NCBI RefSeq assembly: GCF_000350485.1
Contig: NZ_AORV01000021.1
Coordinates: forward strand, 1 to 64,000
Length of the DNA stretch: 64,000 nt
Direction: 5' to 3'
Origin: Ruminiclostridium cellobioparum subsp. termitidis CT1112
Lineage (GTDB): Bacteria; Bacillota; Clostridia; Acetivibrionales; DSM-1351
A model generated the notes under the pieces. The model was not told where the DNA came from. It was given only the letters and a program-made list of their open reading frames with translations, and did not search any database. Positions 8,935 through 19,134 of this stretch are shown here, piece after piece. Within the stretch, counting starts at the first letter, position 1, and every line of letters starts with the position of its first letter. The position numbers were made by a program, and so were the translations under genes.

Positions 8935-9870
8935 CTATGCACAATGGCTTCTTATATAGGTTATAACAGCTTCAATCATATTATTAGTATTTCCAGAATT
9001 ATCTATACTAAACCATTTAATTTCTTTGACCCGCTTAAACCAGGTAATTTGCCTCTTGGCATATCTTCTTGATTCTCTTTTGACAGTTTCAACTGCTTCC
9101 TCAAGTGTGATCTCATTCCTGAGATAGGATAATATTTCCTTGTAACCGATTCCCTGCATGGAGGTGATGGAATCCGCATACCCAAGTTCAACAAGCCTTT
9201 CCACTTCATCAATCAAACCATTTTCAAGCATGCTATCAACTCTTTTGTTGATTCTGTCATATAATTTTTCACGCTCCATCGTAAGTCCCAATAAAATGAA
9301 CTTATACTTCGGAGGTATTTCTCTGGACTTTTCATTGTGATAGCTGATGGGTTTTTGAGTCTGATAGTATACCTCCAGGGCCCGTATGACACGCTTGACA
9401 TTATTGGGATGTATGCTTGCAGCCGATGCCGGATCCACGAGCTTCAGCTTGTCGTGTATGTGAACCGGCCCATGTTCCTCCGCTTCCCTTTCCAATTGTT
9501 TGCGAAGCTCCCAATCGCTCACGGTTTCACTGAAATTTATATTATTTATCAAAGAACTTATATAAAGGCCGGTGCCTCCTGCAATTATGGGCTGTTTACC
9601 CTTTTCAAGGATTTCTTCGATATATTTTTCAGCCGCTTCCTTGAATTTTACAACATTGAATTCTTCATTGGGCAAAAGCTCATCTATGAGGTAATGCCTG
9701 ATACCCTGCATTTCTTCCGCCGAGGGTTTGGCTGTTCCAATATCCATATATTTATAAACCTGCATGGAGTCTGCTGAAATAATTTCTCCGTTCAAAAGTT
9801 TTGCAAGCTCAATTGACAGACTGGTTTTCCCGGAAGCAGTGGGGCCCGCTATTACTATTACTTCCTTCAT
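8935..9870 (-). CDS. miaA: tRNA dimethylallyltransferase MiaA
   Basis: This 311-residue enzyme transfers a dimethylallyl group to A37 of tRNAs reading UNN codons. The P-loop GPTASGKTSLS is at about 9-19, and the substrate-binding ISADSMQVYKYMDIGTAKP and AGGTGLYI motifs follow. MiaB, encoded seven kilobases upstream on the same strand, methylthiolates the same base. ATG 9870 follows AAAGGA. It lies 24 bases past mutL, probably in the same transcript. Confidence 0.96.
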   Translation of the reverse strand: MKEVIVIAGPTASGKTSLSIELAKLLNGEIISADSMQVYKYMDIGTAKPSAEEMQGIRHYLIDELLPNEEFNVVKFKEAAEKYIEEILEKGKQPIIAGGTGLYISSLINNINFSETVSDWELRKQLEREAEEHGPVHIHDKLKLVDPASAASIHPNNVKRVIRALEVYYQTQKPISYHNEKSREIPPKYKFILLGLTMEREKLYDRINKRVDSMLENGLIDEVERLVELGYADSITSMQGIGYKEILSYLRNEITLEEAVETVKRESRRYAKRQITWFKRVKEIKWFSIDNSGNTNNMIEAVITYIRSHCA

Positions 9871-9894
9871 TGGTTATCCTTTCAACATTTCATT

Positions 9895-11961
9895 CTAAAC
9901 GATCCTTTTAAACATCTTTTCTATTTCATACTTTGTAAGTCTTATTACAGTGGGCCTTCCATGAGGACATGTATATCTGGAGCCGGCCGAGGCAAGCTCC
10001 TCCAGCAAACGGGTTACCTCACTGTCATTAAGCTTCCTGTTGGCTTTAATGGCAGCCTTGCAGGCTATTGTGTGGATGATCTCATCCGCAAGAGGCGTAG
10101 CTACAGGCTTAAGCGATGAAAATATTTTATCGGCCAATTCCAGAAAAACATCTTTGGGTGAACAGCCTTCCAATAGATACGGAATGCCCCTTATTATAAT
10201 TGAATTGTTTCCAAAATCCTCAAAAACAAATCCGATTTTGTTGAGCATTTCCTGCCTACCCCTGATTTCATTGAGTTCCAGTGGTTGAAACTGAATTACT
10301 GCAGGTTCCAGGAGCAGCTGAGTGGTATTCACCTGCTCCTCATATTTAATTTTAAGCTTTTCATAAATTATCCGTTCGTGAGCCGCATGCTGATCCACAA
10401 GTACAAGCTCTTCACCGTTTTGCAGTATGATATAGGTTGAAAAAGCCTGTCCTATATATTTCATGGCAGTAAGGTCCAGCTCGGGACTTTTCTTTTTTGG
10501 AATTTCTTCTGAAGCGGTCTGACCGGCATTTTGTATTTCAGGGATAGTTTCTTCTCTTATGGCAGGAATATCAACGTCTACAGGGATATAATTATCCGGG
10601 ACGCCCTGCTCTTGCGGCAAGAGATCGGCGGGGAACCGGCCGCTTGATGAAATATCGGTTCTGGCCAGCGGTTTCAGAGCCTCAGTGAAGCTCCTTATTT
10701 CCTGTTCCTCCGAGATTCTGGTACTGATGTTGAGGGCCGCTGTTATGTCTTTTTTATCAGCCGGCTGCTCTGGTATTCTGACACTAATGGAATTTGACGG
10801 GCTGTCCGTTTCTGCGTTCAGACTTTTGCTCTCCTGAACCTGTATACCTTCCGGTGCCTTTTGTTCAAAATTGTATCGGAGTTCCTCCTGAACATAATCC
10901 GGCTTGGGGTCTGCACCTTTAAACTTGAATATTTCCCTGTCTTTGGTTGGAACCGTTACGGGATTGAACAGCGTATCCGAACTTAAGGCTTTTGAAACCG
11001 CCATATAAATGGCCCGGGAGAGATAGCTTTCCTCGGCAAAGCGCACTTCGGTCTTGGCAGGTGAAACATTGGCATCCACCAGCAGCGGGTTAAGCTCAAT
11101 ATTCAACACAAAAAACGGAAATTTGTTTTTCATTAAAATACTGGTGTATGCCTGTTCAACCGCATAAGACACCATTTTGCTCTTTACGTATCTCCTGTTT
11201 ATATACAGTGACTGATAATTTCGGTTTGCCCTTGCAGCCTCGGGTTTTCCGATATACCCGGTTATTTTGTATTTTTCGTCCTGGTAACCCACCTCGATAA
11301 GTTCTTTAATGATTTCTTTACCGTAAATACTGTAAATAGCGCTCTTTACGTCATTATTTCCCGGAGTGTGCAGCAGCAGGGCTTTTCCGCTGGTTAACTT
11401 AAAGGATATTTCGGGGTTTCCCAGCGCAATTCTTGAAATTGTGTCTGAAATATACCCTGCTTCGGTTGAATCTTTTTTTAGGAATTTGTATCTGGCAGGG
11501 GTATTGTAAAACAAATCTCTGATAATAAAGGTGGTACCCACGGGACACCCGGTTTGTCTGACCTCCCTGAGTGTACCGCCGCTGATATGGACATACATTC
11601 CATATGTATTTCCGGCTGCTCTTGTCTGAAGCTCCACAGAGGAAACAGCGGCTATGCTGGCAAGAGCTTCTCCCCGGAATCCCATTGTGCTGATGGAATC
11701 CAGATCTTCAGCCCTTTTTATTTTGCTGGTGGCATGACGTTCAAAAGCGATTTCCACATCATCTTCGTCCATGCCGCTGCCGTTATCGGTCACCTTTATG
11801 TAAGAAATACCTCCGTTTTTTATATCCACTGAGATACTGGTTGCACCGGCATCAATAGAGTTTTCTACCAGCTCCTTAACAACAGAAGCAGGTTTTTCCA
11901 CCACTTCTCCGGCTGCTATTTTATTTGATGTATTTTCGTCCAGTACAATTATGTGTCCCAT
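9895..11961 (-). CDS. mutL: DNA mismatch repair protein MutL with nuclease domain
   Basis: This 688-residue MutL couples mismatch recognition by MutS to strand incision. The N-terminal GHKL ATPase motifs are ENSIDAGA (33-40), DNGSGMD (59-65), RHATSK and GFRGEALASI (94-103). A long linker spans about 330-480. The C-terminal domain carries the endonuclease motif DQHAAHE (523-529) and CPHGRP (665-670), as in Bacillus MutL and unlike E. coli MutL. It starts 11 bases after mutS, so the two genes are probably co-translated. Confidence 0.97.
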   Translation of the reverse strand: MGHIIVLDENTSNKIAAGEVVEKPASVVKELVENSIDAGATSISVDIKNGGISYIKVTDNGSGMDEDDVEIAFERHATSKIKRAEDLDSISTMGFRGEALASIAAVSSVELQTRAAGNTYGMYVHISGGTLREVRQTGCPVGTTFIIRDLFYNTPARYKFLKKDSTEAGYISDTISRIALGNPEISFKLTSGKALLLHTPGNNDVKSAIYSIYGKEIIKELIEVGYQDEKYKITGYIGKPEAARANRNYQSLYINRRYVKSKMVSYAVEQAYTSILMKNKFPFFVLNIELNPLLVDANVSPAKTEVRFAEESYLSRAIYMAVSKALSSDTLFNPVTVPTKDREIFKFKGADPKPDYVQEELRYNFEQKAPEGIQVQESKSLNAETDSPSNSISVRIPEQPADKKDITAALNISTRISEEQEIRSFTEALKPLARTDISSSGRFPADLLPQEQGVPDNYIPVDVDIPAIREETIPEIQNAGQTASEEIPKKKSPELDLTAMKYIGQAFSTYIILQNGEELVLVDQHAAHERIIYEKLKIKYEEQVNTTQLLLEPAVIQFQPLELNEIRGRQEMLNKIGFVFEDFGNNSIIIRGIPYLLEGCSPKDVFLELADKIFSSLKPVATPLADEIIHTIACKAAIKANRKLNDSEVTRLLEELASAGSRYTCPHGRPTVIRLTKYEIEKMFKRIV

Positions 11962-11971
11962 AGTACCTCCT

Positions 11972-14587
11972 TTAATCCTTCATCTTGCGCTGAAGTTCAT
12001 ATAGAATATTCATGGCATTTATGGGCGTCAGCCTTGATATATCAATTTTCTTTATATCCTCAAGGATCTCATTGTGGGCTGACGCTTTTGCCGCAGCTTC
12101 AAAAAGGTCCAGCTGTCCCTCGACCTGCTTCTTTACCCTGCGTGCCTTCCCGTTTTTACTGATATCGGCATCATCCAGCTCCAGAAGGATTTCCTTGGCC
12201 CGGTCTATTACAGGCAGAGGTACGCCCGCAAGTCTTGCAACCTGTATGCCGTAGCTGCCGTCGGCCCCTCCCCTGATGATTTTGCGCAGGAATATGACAT
12301 CCTCGCCTTTTTCCTTGACTGTAATGCAATAATTCTTTATTCCGGTGAGCTTTCCTTCCAGCTCGGTCAGTTCATGATAATGGGTTGCAAAAAGTGTTCT
12401 GCAGCCCAGATTTTCCTTGTTAACTATGTATTCTATCACAGCCCAGGCTATGCTGAGACCGTCGAAAGTGCTTGTCCCCCTGCCTATTTCATCCAGAATC
12501 AGAAGGCTTCGCTGTGTGGCATTCATCAGAATATTTGCCACCTCCGACATTTCTACCATAAAGGTACTCTGTCCCGAAGCCAGGTCATCGGAAGCTCCCA
12601 CTCTTGTAAATATCCTGTCCACAAGTCCTATTCTGGCTGACGTGGCCGGGACAAAGCTGCCTATTTGTGCCATAAGCACAATAAGAGCCGTCTGTCTCAT
12701 ATAGGTGGACTTACCTGCCATGTTGGGGCCAGTTATCACTGCCAGTCTGTCCTCGTCCATGTCAAGCAAGGTGTCATTCGGCACGAAGCTGCTCTTGTCT
12801 ATCATTTTTTCAACAACAGGATGCCTGCCGTCCACAATATGTATCTCGTCGGTGGCGGTAACTTCAGGCATGCAATAGCCCTCCCTGTCCGCAACCTCAG
12901 CCAGCGATGCCAGGGCGTCCAGCTCGGACAGCGCCCTGGAAGTGTTCTTGATCCTTGTAAGCTGCGCAGCTATTGCTTCCTTGACTTCAATAAATAAACC
13001 GTATTCCAGCTGGATTATCTTTTCTTCGGCACCGAGTATGTTATCTTCTATTTCCTTGAGTTCAGGAGTTATGTATCTTTCACAGTTTGCCAGAGTCTGT
13101 TTCCTGATATAGTCCTCAGGTACAAGTGAAAAATTGGATTTTGTGATTTCTATATAATAGCCGAAAACCCTGTTAAACCCGACTTTGAGGTTCTTTATAC
13201 CCGTTTTTTCCTTCTCGGCCGCTTCCAGGGCTGCGATCCAGTCCTTGCCCTGGGTCGATGCCTGTCTGAGCTTGTCCACCTCGGGGTTATAACCGGTCTT
13301 TATTATGCCGCCCTCCTTTACTGTTACCGGAGGGTCGTCTATTATGGCAGTTTCTATGAGCCGGCACACATCCTCAAGGGTGTCCAGCTGTTCATAGCAA
13401 AATCTGTTGTGTTGGGCCTCAAAATCAGTTAATGTATTTTTTATGTAAGGTATCTGGCCCACCGAGTTTTTCAGGGCAATCAGATCACGGCAGTTTACAC
13501 TTCCCAGAACAACCTTGCCCATCAGGCGTTCTATATCATAAACCCGGCGCAGCATTTCCCTTATTTCCATTCGAGCCATGAATCTGTTTTTGAATTCGTT
13601 TACAGAGTCAAGTCTTTGCTGGATATCTCCCAGGTTGACCAGGGGCTGCTCTATCCATTTTCTCAAAAGCCTGCCTCCCATTGAGGTCATGGTCTTGTCC
13701 AGAACCCAAAGCAGGGAGCCCCGCTTTGACTTTTCCCTCATGGTCTCGGTCAGTTCGAGATTGCGCCGGGTGGCAGCATCCAGGATCATAAACTCTTCGA
13801 TACTATATGAATTAAAATTCTGAATATGGCTGAGGTTTACCTTCTGAGTCATATCAAGATACTTCAGGAGTGCTCCCGAGGCGTTTATTGAGATGTCATA
13901 TTCCGACAAGTCCAGATTAAGATTTTGAAAATGTTCCTTGAGCGTCTCTTTTGCATTACCGTATTCAAAGCTGCAGTTGTCGTAAGCCGATATGTATATG
14001 TTAAAGCGCAGGTTCAGCTGGGACAGCAATTCCCTGTCCTCGTTGAATTCACTGTTCACAACCAGCTCCGAGGGCATGAACTTTGCTATTTCGTCCAGAA
14101 GCTTTCCCCTTGTATTTCCCCAGGTTATCCTGGTGGCGTAAAAATCACCCGTAGTTATATCAACAGCCGCCAGGCCATAAAAGTTGCCGTTCCTGCATAC
14201 CGACATCAGATAGTTGTTCTTTCTGTCATCCAGCATTGATATGTCTGTTACGGTACCGGGAGTTACAACCCTGACAACATCCCTTTTTACTATACCCTTT
14301 GCCAGGGCCGGGTCTTCAACCTGTTCACAGATTGCAACCTTGAAGCCCTTTGATACCAGCCGTGCTACGTAACCGTCAGCAGCATGAAAAGGAACGCCGC
14401 ACATGGGCGCACGCTCCTCCAAACCGCAATCCTTACCTGTAAGTGTTATTTCAAGCTCCTTTGAGGCAATTTCGGCATCGCTGAAAAACATCTCGTAGAA
14501 GTCTCCAAGTCTGAAAAATAAAATACAGTCCTTATATTGTTCTTTTATACTTAAATACTGCTGCATCATTGGAGTAACTGTTCCCAT
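11972..14587 (-). CDS. mutS: DNA mismatch repair protein MutS
   Basis: This 871-residue mismatch sensor has the wedge motif Phe30-Tyr31-Glu32 (GDFYEMF), the Walker A GPNMAGKST, the LDEIGRGTSTFDG Walker B/signature block and the conserved ATHYHEL. ATG 14587 is chosen because GGAGG lies just upstream; an upstream in-frame start at 14641 lacks a ribosome binding site. The order miaB - ricA-type - mutS - mutL matches Bacillus, except that cotE is absent between the second and third genes. Confidence 0.97.
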   Translation of the reverse strand: MGTVTPMMQQYLSIKEQYKDCILFFRLGDFYEMFFSDAEIASKELEITLTGKDCGLEERAPMCGVPFHAADGYVARLVSKGFKVAICEQVEDPALAKGIVKRDVVRVVTPGTVTDISMLDDRKNNYLMSVCRNGNFYGLAAVDITTGDFYATRITWGNTRGKLLDEIAKFMPSELVVNSEFNEDRELLSQLNLRFNIYISAYDNCSFEYGNAKETLKEHFQNLNLDLSEYDISINASGALLKYLDMTQKVNLSHIQNFNSYSIEEFMILDAATRRNLELTETMREKSKRGSLLWVLDKTMTSMGGRLLRKWIEQPLVNLGDIQQRLDSVNEFKNRFMARMEIREMLRRVYDIERLMGKVVLGSVNCRDLIALKNSVGQIPYIKNTLTDFEAQHNRFCYEQLDTLEDVCRLIETAIIDDPPVTVKEGGIIKTGYNPEVDKLRQASTQGKDWIAALEAAEKEKTGIKNLKVGFNRVFGYYIEITKSNFSLVPEDYIRKQTLANCERYITPELKEIEDNILGAEEKIIQLEYGLFIEVKEAIAAQLTRIKNTSRALSELDALASLAEVADREGYCMPEVTATDEIHIVDGRHPVVEKMIDKSSFVPNDTLLDMDEDRLAVITGPNMAGKSTYMRQTALIVLMAQIGSFVPATSARIGLVDRIFTRVGASDDLASGQSTFMVEMSEVANILMNATQRSLLILDEIGRGTSTFDGLSIAWAVIEYIVNKENLGCRTLFATHYHELTELEGKLTGIKNYCITVKEKGEDVIFLRKIIRGGADGSYGIQVARLAGVPLPVIDRAKEILLELDDADISKNGKARRVKKQVEGQLDLFEAAAKASAHNEILEDIKKIDISRLTPINAMNILYELQRKMKD

Positions 14588-14649
14588 ACAAACCTCCGGT
14601 AATTCCTTTTGTAACTTACGATGTATGCACCACAAAAGCACTGGCTTGC

Positions 14650-14671
14650 AAAAAGCCGTTTGTGGCTTTTT
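14650..14671 (-). terminator. Weak hairpin between ricA-type gene and mutS
   Basis: AAAAAGCC (14650-14657) pairs with GGCTTTTT (14664-14671) around a six-base loop. It is read toward mutS and ends in a short T-run. It may attenuate rather than stop transcription into mutS-mutL. Confidence 0.5.
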
Positions 14672-14703
14672 GACAGGCTGCTAGTACCCTGTTTTCTTCG
14701 TGT

Positions 14704-15090
14704 TTAGCCCTTGCAGCCACCGCCGCAGGTCTTGCACTTGTCATCCGAACAGGTTGGCTCACCTGTTATTGAGAAAACGATGATATCATTGACTTTTTTC
14801 ATCAAAGCTTCCAGATTTGCTTTTGCCGAAAGAAATTCAAAGGTTGTGGGATATTCGTTAATTTCTTTCTGTTTTGCAAGAAGCTTTTGTTTTGCCTCTT
14901 CAATAACTTCGGACCCTGCATTTTCCCTGGTTTTCCTAACCATCTCTATCTGAAGCTGCTTATATTCGTTCATAAGTGTCGTTGACTTAGTGTCGGACTG
15001 CATTGCTGCCTCTGTGTTATTATATAATTCCATTTCCTTTGAATTTGCCAGCATTAAACCCAGTTCTCTGGCCTTTTCTGTAATATCCAT
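14704..15090 (-). CDS. YlbF/YmcA (RicA/RicF) family protein
   Basis: This 128-residue, mostly helical protein belongs to the Com_YlbF family. In Bacillus, RicA (YmcA) and RicF (YlbF) with RicT help RNase Y process mRNAs and carry iron-sulfur clusters. Its place directly after miaB is that of ymcA in Bacillus. The last 20 residues form a cysteine-rich tail, CSDDKCKTCGGGC, which could bind metal or an iron-sulfur cluster. GGAAGGAG precedes the ATG. I cannot tell RicA from RicF by sequence alone; position favours RicA and the tail is closer to what is described for RicF. Confidence 0.8.
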   Translation of the reverse strand: MDITEKARELGLMLANSKEMELYNNTEAAMQSDTKSTTLMNEYKQLQIEMVRKTRENAGSEVIEEAKQKLLAKQKEINEYPTTFEFLSAKANLEALMKKVNDIIVFSITGEPTCSDDKCKTCGGGCKG

Positions 15091-15255
15091 ATTTATCTCC
15101 TTCCGGCCGGTATATCAAGTAACATATATCAATACTTTTCAGCCCGGCCTATCAATTTATATTTTCAACTTTTTAGTTATACTTTCTGTCATTGTTCAAC
15201 CCGTTTTTATTGTTTTATTTCTATCCATTTTATCCGGTTTATAGGAGTTTGGTGA

Positions 15256-16683
15256 TCATATCAGCTTTCCCAGCAGCGACCAGGTCTGTATGGTGTCAAT
15301 CTTTATCTTGACAAGCTTGCCTGTCAGTTCAGGGCTTCCTTTGAAATTGACGATTTTATTTTCTCTGGTTCTTCCGGTATAGGTGGTTTTGCTGCTTTTA
15401 CTGAGCCCTTCCACCAGGACCTCTGCTTCCTTTCCCAGTAATTCATCGTTTATTTCTCTGCTTATGGAGTTTTGCAGTGCCAGCAGCCTGTCAAATCTCT
15501 CCTTTTTAACTTCTTCTGAAACCTGGTCGGGATTCTTTGCGGCAGGTGTTCCGGTCCTCTTGGAATAAAGGAAGGTATAGGCCATATCAAACCTGGCTTT
15601 TGCAACAATGTCAAGGGTTTCGGAAAAATCCTCCTCTGTCTCTCCCGGAAAACCTACTATAATATCAGTAGATAAAGCAATACCCGGAATGTGAGTCTTT
15701 ATTTTTTCAACCAGTTCCAGGTACTGTTCCTTTGTATACCTCCGGTTCATTTCGTCAAGTATTCTTGTGCTGCCGGCCTGGACCGGTAAATGCAAATGCT
15801 CGCAGACCTTTTCACAGTCTCTCATGGCATATATCAGCTCATCCGACAGATCCTTGGGATGTGAGGTCATAAAGCGTATCCTCTCAATGCCGTCAACGGT
15901 GTTCAGCTCTCTGAGCAGGCCGGCGAAGGTGTATCCGCCCTCCAGATCCTTTCCGTAGGAGTTTACATTCTGTCCGAGCAGAGTAATTTCCTTGCAGCCT
16001 TCCATGGCGAGCCGGACAACTTCATTTTTTATATCTTCCATGCTTCTGCTGCGCTCTCTGCCCCTTACGTAAGGCACTATACAGTAGGAGCAGAAATTAT
16101 TGCAGCCGTACATGACAGTAACCCAGGCCTTAAGGTTGTCCTTACGTGTTATCGGCATGTTCTCTGCAATAGATCCCGTCGAATCCCATACATCAATTAC
16201 GGTCTGTCTGCTCTCAACGGCGGTATTCAGCAATTCGGGAAACTTGTACAGGTTGTGTGTGCCAAATACTATATCCACATGTCTATAGACTTTCTTTATA
16301 TGTTCAACTACTTCGGGCTGCTGCATCATACACCCGCAAATTGCTATTACCAGCTCAGGATTGTTTTCCTTAAGTTTTTTCAATGCTCCCAGATGTCCAT
16401 ACACCTTTTGTTCAGCGTTTTCCCTGACACAGCAGGTGTTGAAGATTATAAGATCGCTTTCGGCCCTTTTGGCACTTTCGGAATATCCCATTTCAGAAAG
16501 CATGCCTGAAAGGCGTTCAGAGTCATTTTCATTCATCTGACAGCCAAAGGTTTCTATATTATATTTAACCGGCTTTCCTGCGTCAGAGACCCTTTTCTGA
16601 TTGTAATCCCTGAGTATTTCAATATATTTATACTGCTGGGCTATTTCTCCGGCAGATACCTGCGTGGTTACCCTTTTGCTCAA
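15256..16683 (-). CDS. miaB: tRNA methylthiotransferase MiaB
   Basis: This 475-residue radical SAM enzyme adds a methylthio group to i6A37 of tRNA. The N-terminal cluster cysteines are Cys48 (FGCQMNEND), Cys84 (FNTCCVREN) and Cys118 (CGCMMQQ). The radical SAM cysteines are Cys194, Cys198 and Cys201 (CNNFCSYC). A TRAM domain forms the last 65 or so residues. The start codon is TTG (16683-16681) with GGAGGAG eight bases upstream. It heads the row that continues with the ricA-type gene, mutS, mutL and miaA. Confidence 0.96.
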   Translation of the reverse strand: MSKRVTTQVSAGEIAQQYKYIEILRDYNQKRVSDAGKPVKYNIETFGCQMNENDSERLSGMLSEMGYSESAKRAESDLIIFNTCCVRENAEQKVYGHLGALKKLKENNPELVIAICGCMMQQPEVVEHIKKVYRHVDIVFGTHNLYKFPELLNTAVESRQTVIDVWDSTGSIAENMPITRKDNLKAWVTVMYGCNNFCSYCIVPYVRGRERSRSMEDIKNEVVRLAMEGCKEITLLGQNVNSYGKDLEGGYTFAGLLRELNTVDGIERIRFMTSHPKDLSDELIYAMRDCEKVCEHLHLPVQAGSTRILDEMNRRYTKEQYLELVEKIKTHIPGIALSTDIIVGFPGETEEDFSETLDIVAKARFDMAYTFLYSKRTGTPAAKNPDQVSEEVKKERFDRLLALQNSISREINDELLGKEAEVLVEGLSKSSKTTYTGRTRENKIVNFKGSPELTGKLVKIKIDTIQTWSLLGKLI

Positions 16684-16813
16684 TTTAACTCCTCCAAGTT
16701 CAAGTGCGGCTTATATAGTTTTTTAAATACAGTGAATATTATAACATAAAAAACCTTTTTTTAAAGAAAAATAACTGTTAAACAATAACATAAATAAACC
16801 GAAAACCATTTAT

Positions 16814-17347
16814 TTAAAATATCAATTCGTACTTTTCCTCGGTCACAGGTAACCCTGCCAGCATGACGTTCATTAATTGGCCTTTGCTTTTAAAACCAAA
16901 ACGCATGTAAAAATTTACGGCTCTCGCATTATTTTTGATTACCCAGAGGAAACAACTTTTAAAGCCTTGGCTCTTTAATGCTTCAACAGCAAATTTCATT
17001 AATTCATAGCCCTGTTTTGTGGACCAGTAATTCGGAAGCACATAGAGTGAAATGATTTCACCTTCGTCAGGATGAATCTGACCGGTATACTGCATGGTTT
17101 CCCAAGACGAGTCTTTTCGAGCCTTACCGAAAGTTATTGTACCGGTAATTCTTTTATCTGTTTCATAAACTGCAGCCTGGTGTATATTTTCTCTTAATGC
17201 CCTTGAGAACAGCGGAATCCAACCTTCGTCAGAAATGTTTTTCAGATATTCTGCCGATATGAAATCAACATATGCTTTTTTCCAGGTCTGCGAATGTATA
17301 AGGCTCATTGCACCGGCATCCTCGATTGTGGCCTTTCTTACTCCCAT
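16814..17347 (-). CDS. GNAT family N-acetyltransferase
   Basis: This 177-residue protein has the GNAT fold: an N-terminal region with SLIHSQTW, a central ISLYVLPNYWSTKQGYELMK acetyl-CoA site of somewhat weak QxxGxG type, and the C-terminal NARAVNFYMRFGF motif. The substrate is unknown. GGGAGGAAT precedes the ATG. It stands alone between miaB and a divergent thioesterase gene. Confidence 0.85.
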   Translation of the reverse strand: MGVRKATIEDAGAMSLIHSQTWKKAYVDFISAEYLKNISDEGWIPLFSRALRENIHQAAVYETDKRITGTITFGKARKDSSWETMQYTGQIHPDEGEIISLYVLPNYWSTKQGYELMKFAVEALKSQGFKSCFLWVIKNNARAVNFYMRFGFKSKGQLMNVMLAGLPVTEEKYELIF

Positions 17348-17503
17348 TATTCCTCCCCAATATCCTTTTATAAAATTGTATCAAATCCGGATTATACTTT
17401 AAAGCTGGAAGAACAATTAAATTTCATACCGATGTATAATCTTTACAATTCAATGAATATTTGAAATAATATTTAGAGCTTAATGTATTTGGAGGGTTGG
17501 GAG

Positions 17504-17956
17504 ATGAAAAAGGATTTGGAAAACGCCATAAAAAAATTTTTTGAACGGGACAGGTTTGCCCATTATGTAGGAATTGAATTGATAAGGGTTGGAGCCGGTT
17601 TTGCAGTTACCCGGCTTGAACTTTCAGAAAAACACCTGAACGGTCTAAATGTGGTTCAGGGCGGAGCAATATACACCCTTGCGGATTTTGCCTTTGCTGC
17701 TGCAACTAATTCAGGCGGCCTGGCCACAGTGGGTATCAATACGGGTATTACATATTTTAAGGCACCGCAAGGGAAAGTCATAACCGCTGAAGCAAAAGAG
17801 CTTGAAGCAGGTAAGAAAATATGCGGCTGTGATGTGGATATATTTGATGAAGACGGCTCCCTTATTGCCAGGTTCAGCGGTACGGGCTACAGAAAAAATA
17901 TGATGATTGATTTTTTCTCAGGCCAGGTCACCACCCCGAAAAAGAATGGCAGATAA
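17504..17956 (+). CDS. PaaI-type hotdog thioesterase
   Basis: This 150-residue hotdog-fold protein resembles PaaI/YdiI acyl-CoA thioesterases. The active-site helix region is NVVQGGAIYTLADFAFAAA, with the substrate strand ITYFKAP following. The start is ATG 17504, seven bases after GGAGGG; an in-frame ATG 21 bases earlier lies before that site. A phenylacetyl-CoA-like or short aromatic acyl-CoA substrate is typical for the family but not shown here. It converges with ylzJ. Confidence 0.85.
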   Translation: MKKDLENAIKKFFERDRFAHYVGIELIRVGAGFAVTRLELSEKHLNGLNVVQGGAIYTLADFAFAAATNSGGLATVGINTGITYFKAPQGKVITAEAKELEAGKKICGCDVDIFDEDGSLIARFSGTGYRKNMMIDFFSGQVTTPKKNGR

Positions 17957-17973
17957 TAAATGTTAAACAATTT

Positions 17974-18216
17974 TTATCCTCCCTGGCTCCTCTTCTCCGG
18001 TATACTCACTCCCGGCTGGAGCCTGGGGTCTAAAAAATGCATGGGATTTGTACTGAGCAGCCGCTCTATTCGCATCCCTTCATTTTGGGCCGGGGCAGCA
18101 AGGACCCTTACCCCGTTTACTTCCATTTCAGCAAATCCGGAGTTCAATTTCTCCTGGTTGTAATAATCGACATTTTGAAATACTACAGAAGGATCATAAA
18201 TGGTATATAAAATCAT
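17974..18216 (-). CDS. ylzJ: YlzJ-like protein
   Basis: This 80-residue protein begins MILYTIYDP, matching the conserved N-terminus of YlzJ. Its function is unknown. The ATG overlaps the tepA stop as ATGA (18216-18213), so the two are translationally coupled. The same pair lies just upstream of spoIIIE in Bacillus, but no spoIIIE is present here; the neighbour is a convergent thioesterase. Confidence 0.8.
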   Translation of the reverse strand: MILYTIYDPSVVFQNVDYYNQEKLNSGFAEMEVNGVRVLAAPAQNEGMRIERLLSTNPMHFLDPRLQPGVSIPEKRSQGG

Positions 18217-18971
18217 TGCAGCAAGCCCTCTTCCTTTGAACAATCAGTATTCTTTTTGTTTAATTCAATCAGTTCCTTCAGTTTGCGGATGGCATCCGCC
18301 AGGCCCCCAACCTCATTGATCAGTCCAATTCTGGCAGCTTCTTCCCCAAATAGAACAGTTCCCACATCATTGGCAAGCTCTCCGGTTTTCAGCATCAGCT
18401 CCCTGAATTTTTCCTTCTTAATATTTGCATGGCTGGATACAAAATTAACCACTCTTTCCTGCATCTTGTCAAAATATTCATATGTTTGGGGTACACCGAT
18501 TACCAATCCGTTCAGCCTTATAGGGTGTATTGTCATTGTAGCCGAGCCTGCTATGAAGGAATAATCCGCCGAAACCGCCATTGGAACACCAATACTGTGT
18601 CCTCCGCCCAGAACAAGTGAAACGGTCGGCTTTGAAAGGCTTGCCACCATCTCTGAAATAGCAAGACCTGCCTCCACATCTCCTCCGACTGTATTCAGTA
18701 TCAGGAGCAGTCCTTCAATTTGTTTGCTCTCTTCTATGGCTACCAGCTGAGGAATAACATGTTCATATTTTGTGGTTTTGTTGTGGGGCGGCAGCAGTAT
18801 GTGTCCTTCTATCTGTCCGATAATGGACATGCAATGTATGTTACTTTCCTCATTTGGCAGGTTGGTTGTCCCAAGTTCCTTGATTTCCTGCATGTTGGCG
18901 TTTTGTTCCTGCTGCTGTTCGGGCGGCTGGCCTTCCGGGGTTTCATCATTTTGTCGGTATTGTTTATTCAC
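18213..18971 (-). CDS. tepA: TepA-like ClpP-family serine protease
   Basis: This protein of about 252 residues belongs to the ClpP/crotonase peptidase clan (S14, TepA). The nucleophile region is [13 protein letters not shown] and a conserved histidine lies in TMTIHPIR. The N-terminal 40 residues are polar and glutamine-rich. GTG 18971 is favoured because GGAGG lies five bases upstream; ATG 18983 has no ribosome binding site, because the GGAGG falls inside it. It may clear signal peptides or translocation intermediates, by analogy with Bacillus TepA. Confidence 0.85.
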   Translation of the reverse strand: MNKQYRQNDETPEGQPPEQQQEQNANMQEIKELGTTNLPNEESNIHCMSIIGQIEGHILLPPHNKTTKYEHVIPQLVAIEESKQIEGLLLILNTVGGDVEAGLAISEMVASLSKPTVSLVLGGGHSIGVPMAVSADYSFIAGSATMTIHPIRLNGLVIGVPQTYEYFDKMQERVVNFVSSHANIKKEKFRELMLKTGELANDVGTVLFGEEAARIGLINEVGGLADAIRKLKELIELNKKNTDCSKEEGLLQ

Positions 18972-19078
18972 TCTATCCTCCATTAAGGGTTAAGCATTCG
19001 CCTTAATAATAAATTTTAATTTCTATATTTTTATCTTATATTATTATTAAGTTATTTTATAAAATAATACGTAACAAT

Positions 19079-19114
19079 AAACACCACGGCTTAACCTGAT
19101 ATTCCGTGGTGTTT
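19079..19114 (-). terminator. dpaAB terminator
   Basis: AAACACCACGG (19079-19089) pairs with CCGTGGTGTTT (19104-19114), an 11-bp perfect stem, about 20 bases past the dpaB stop. Confidence 0.8.
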
Positions 19115-19134
19115 ATAACCTTTTAACCTATTTT

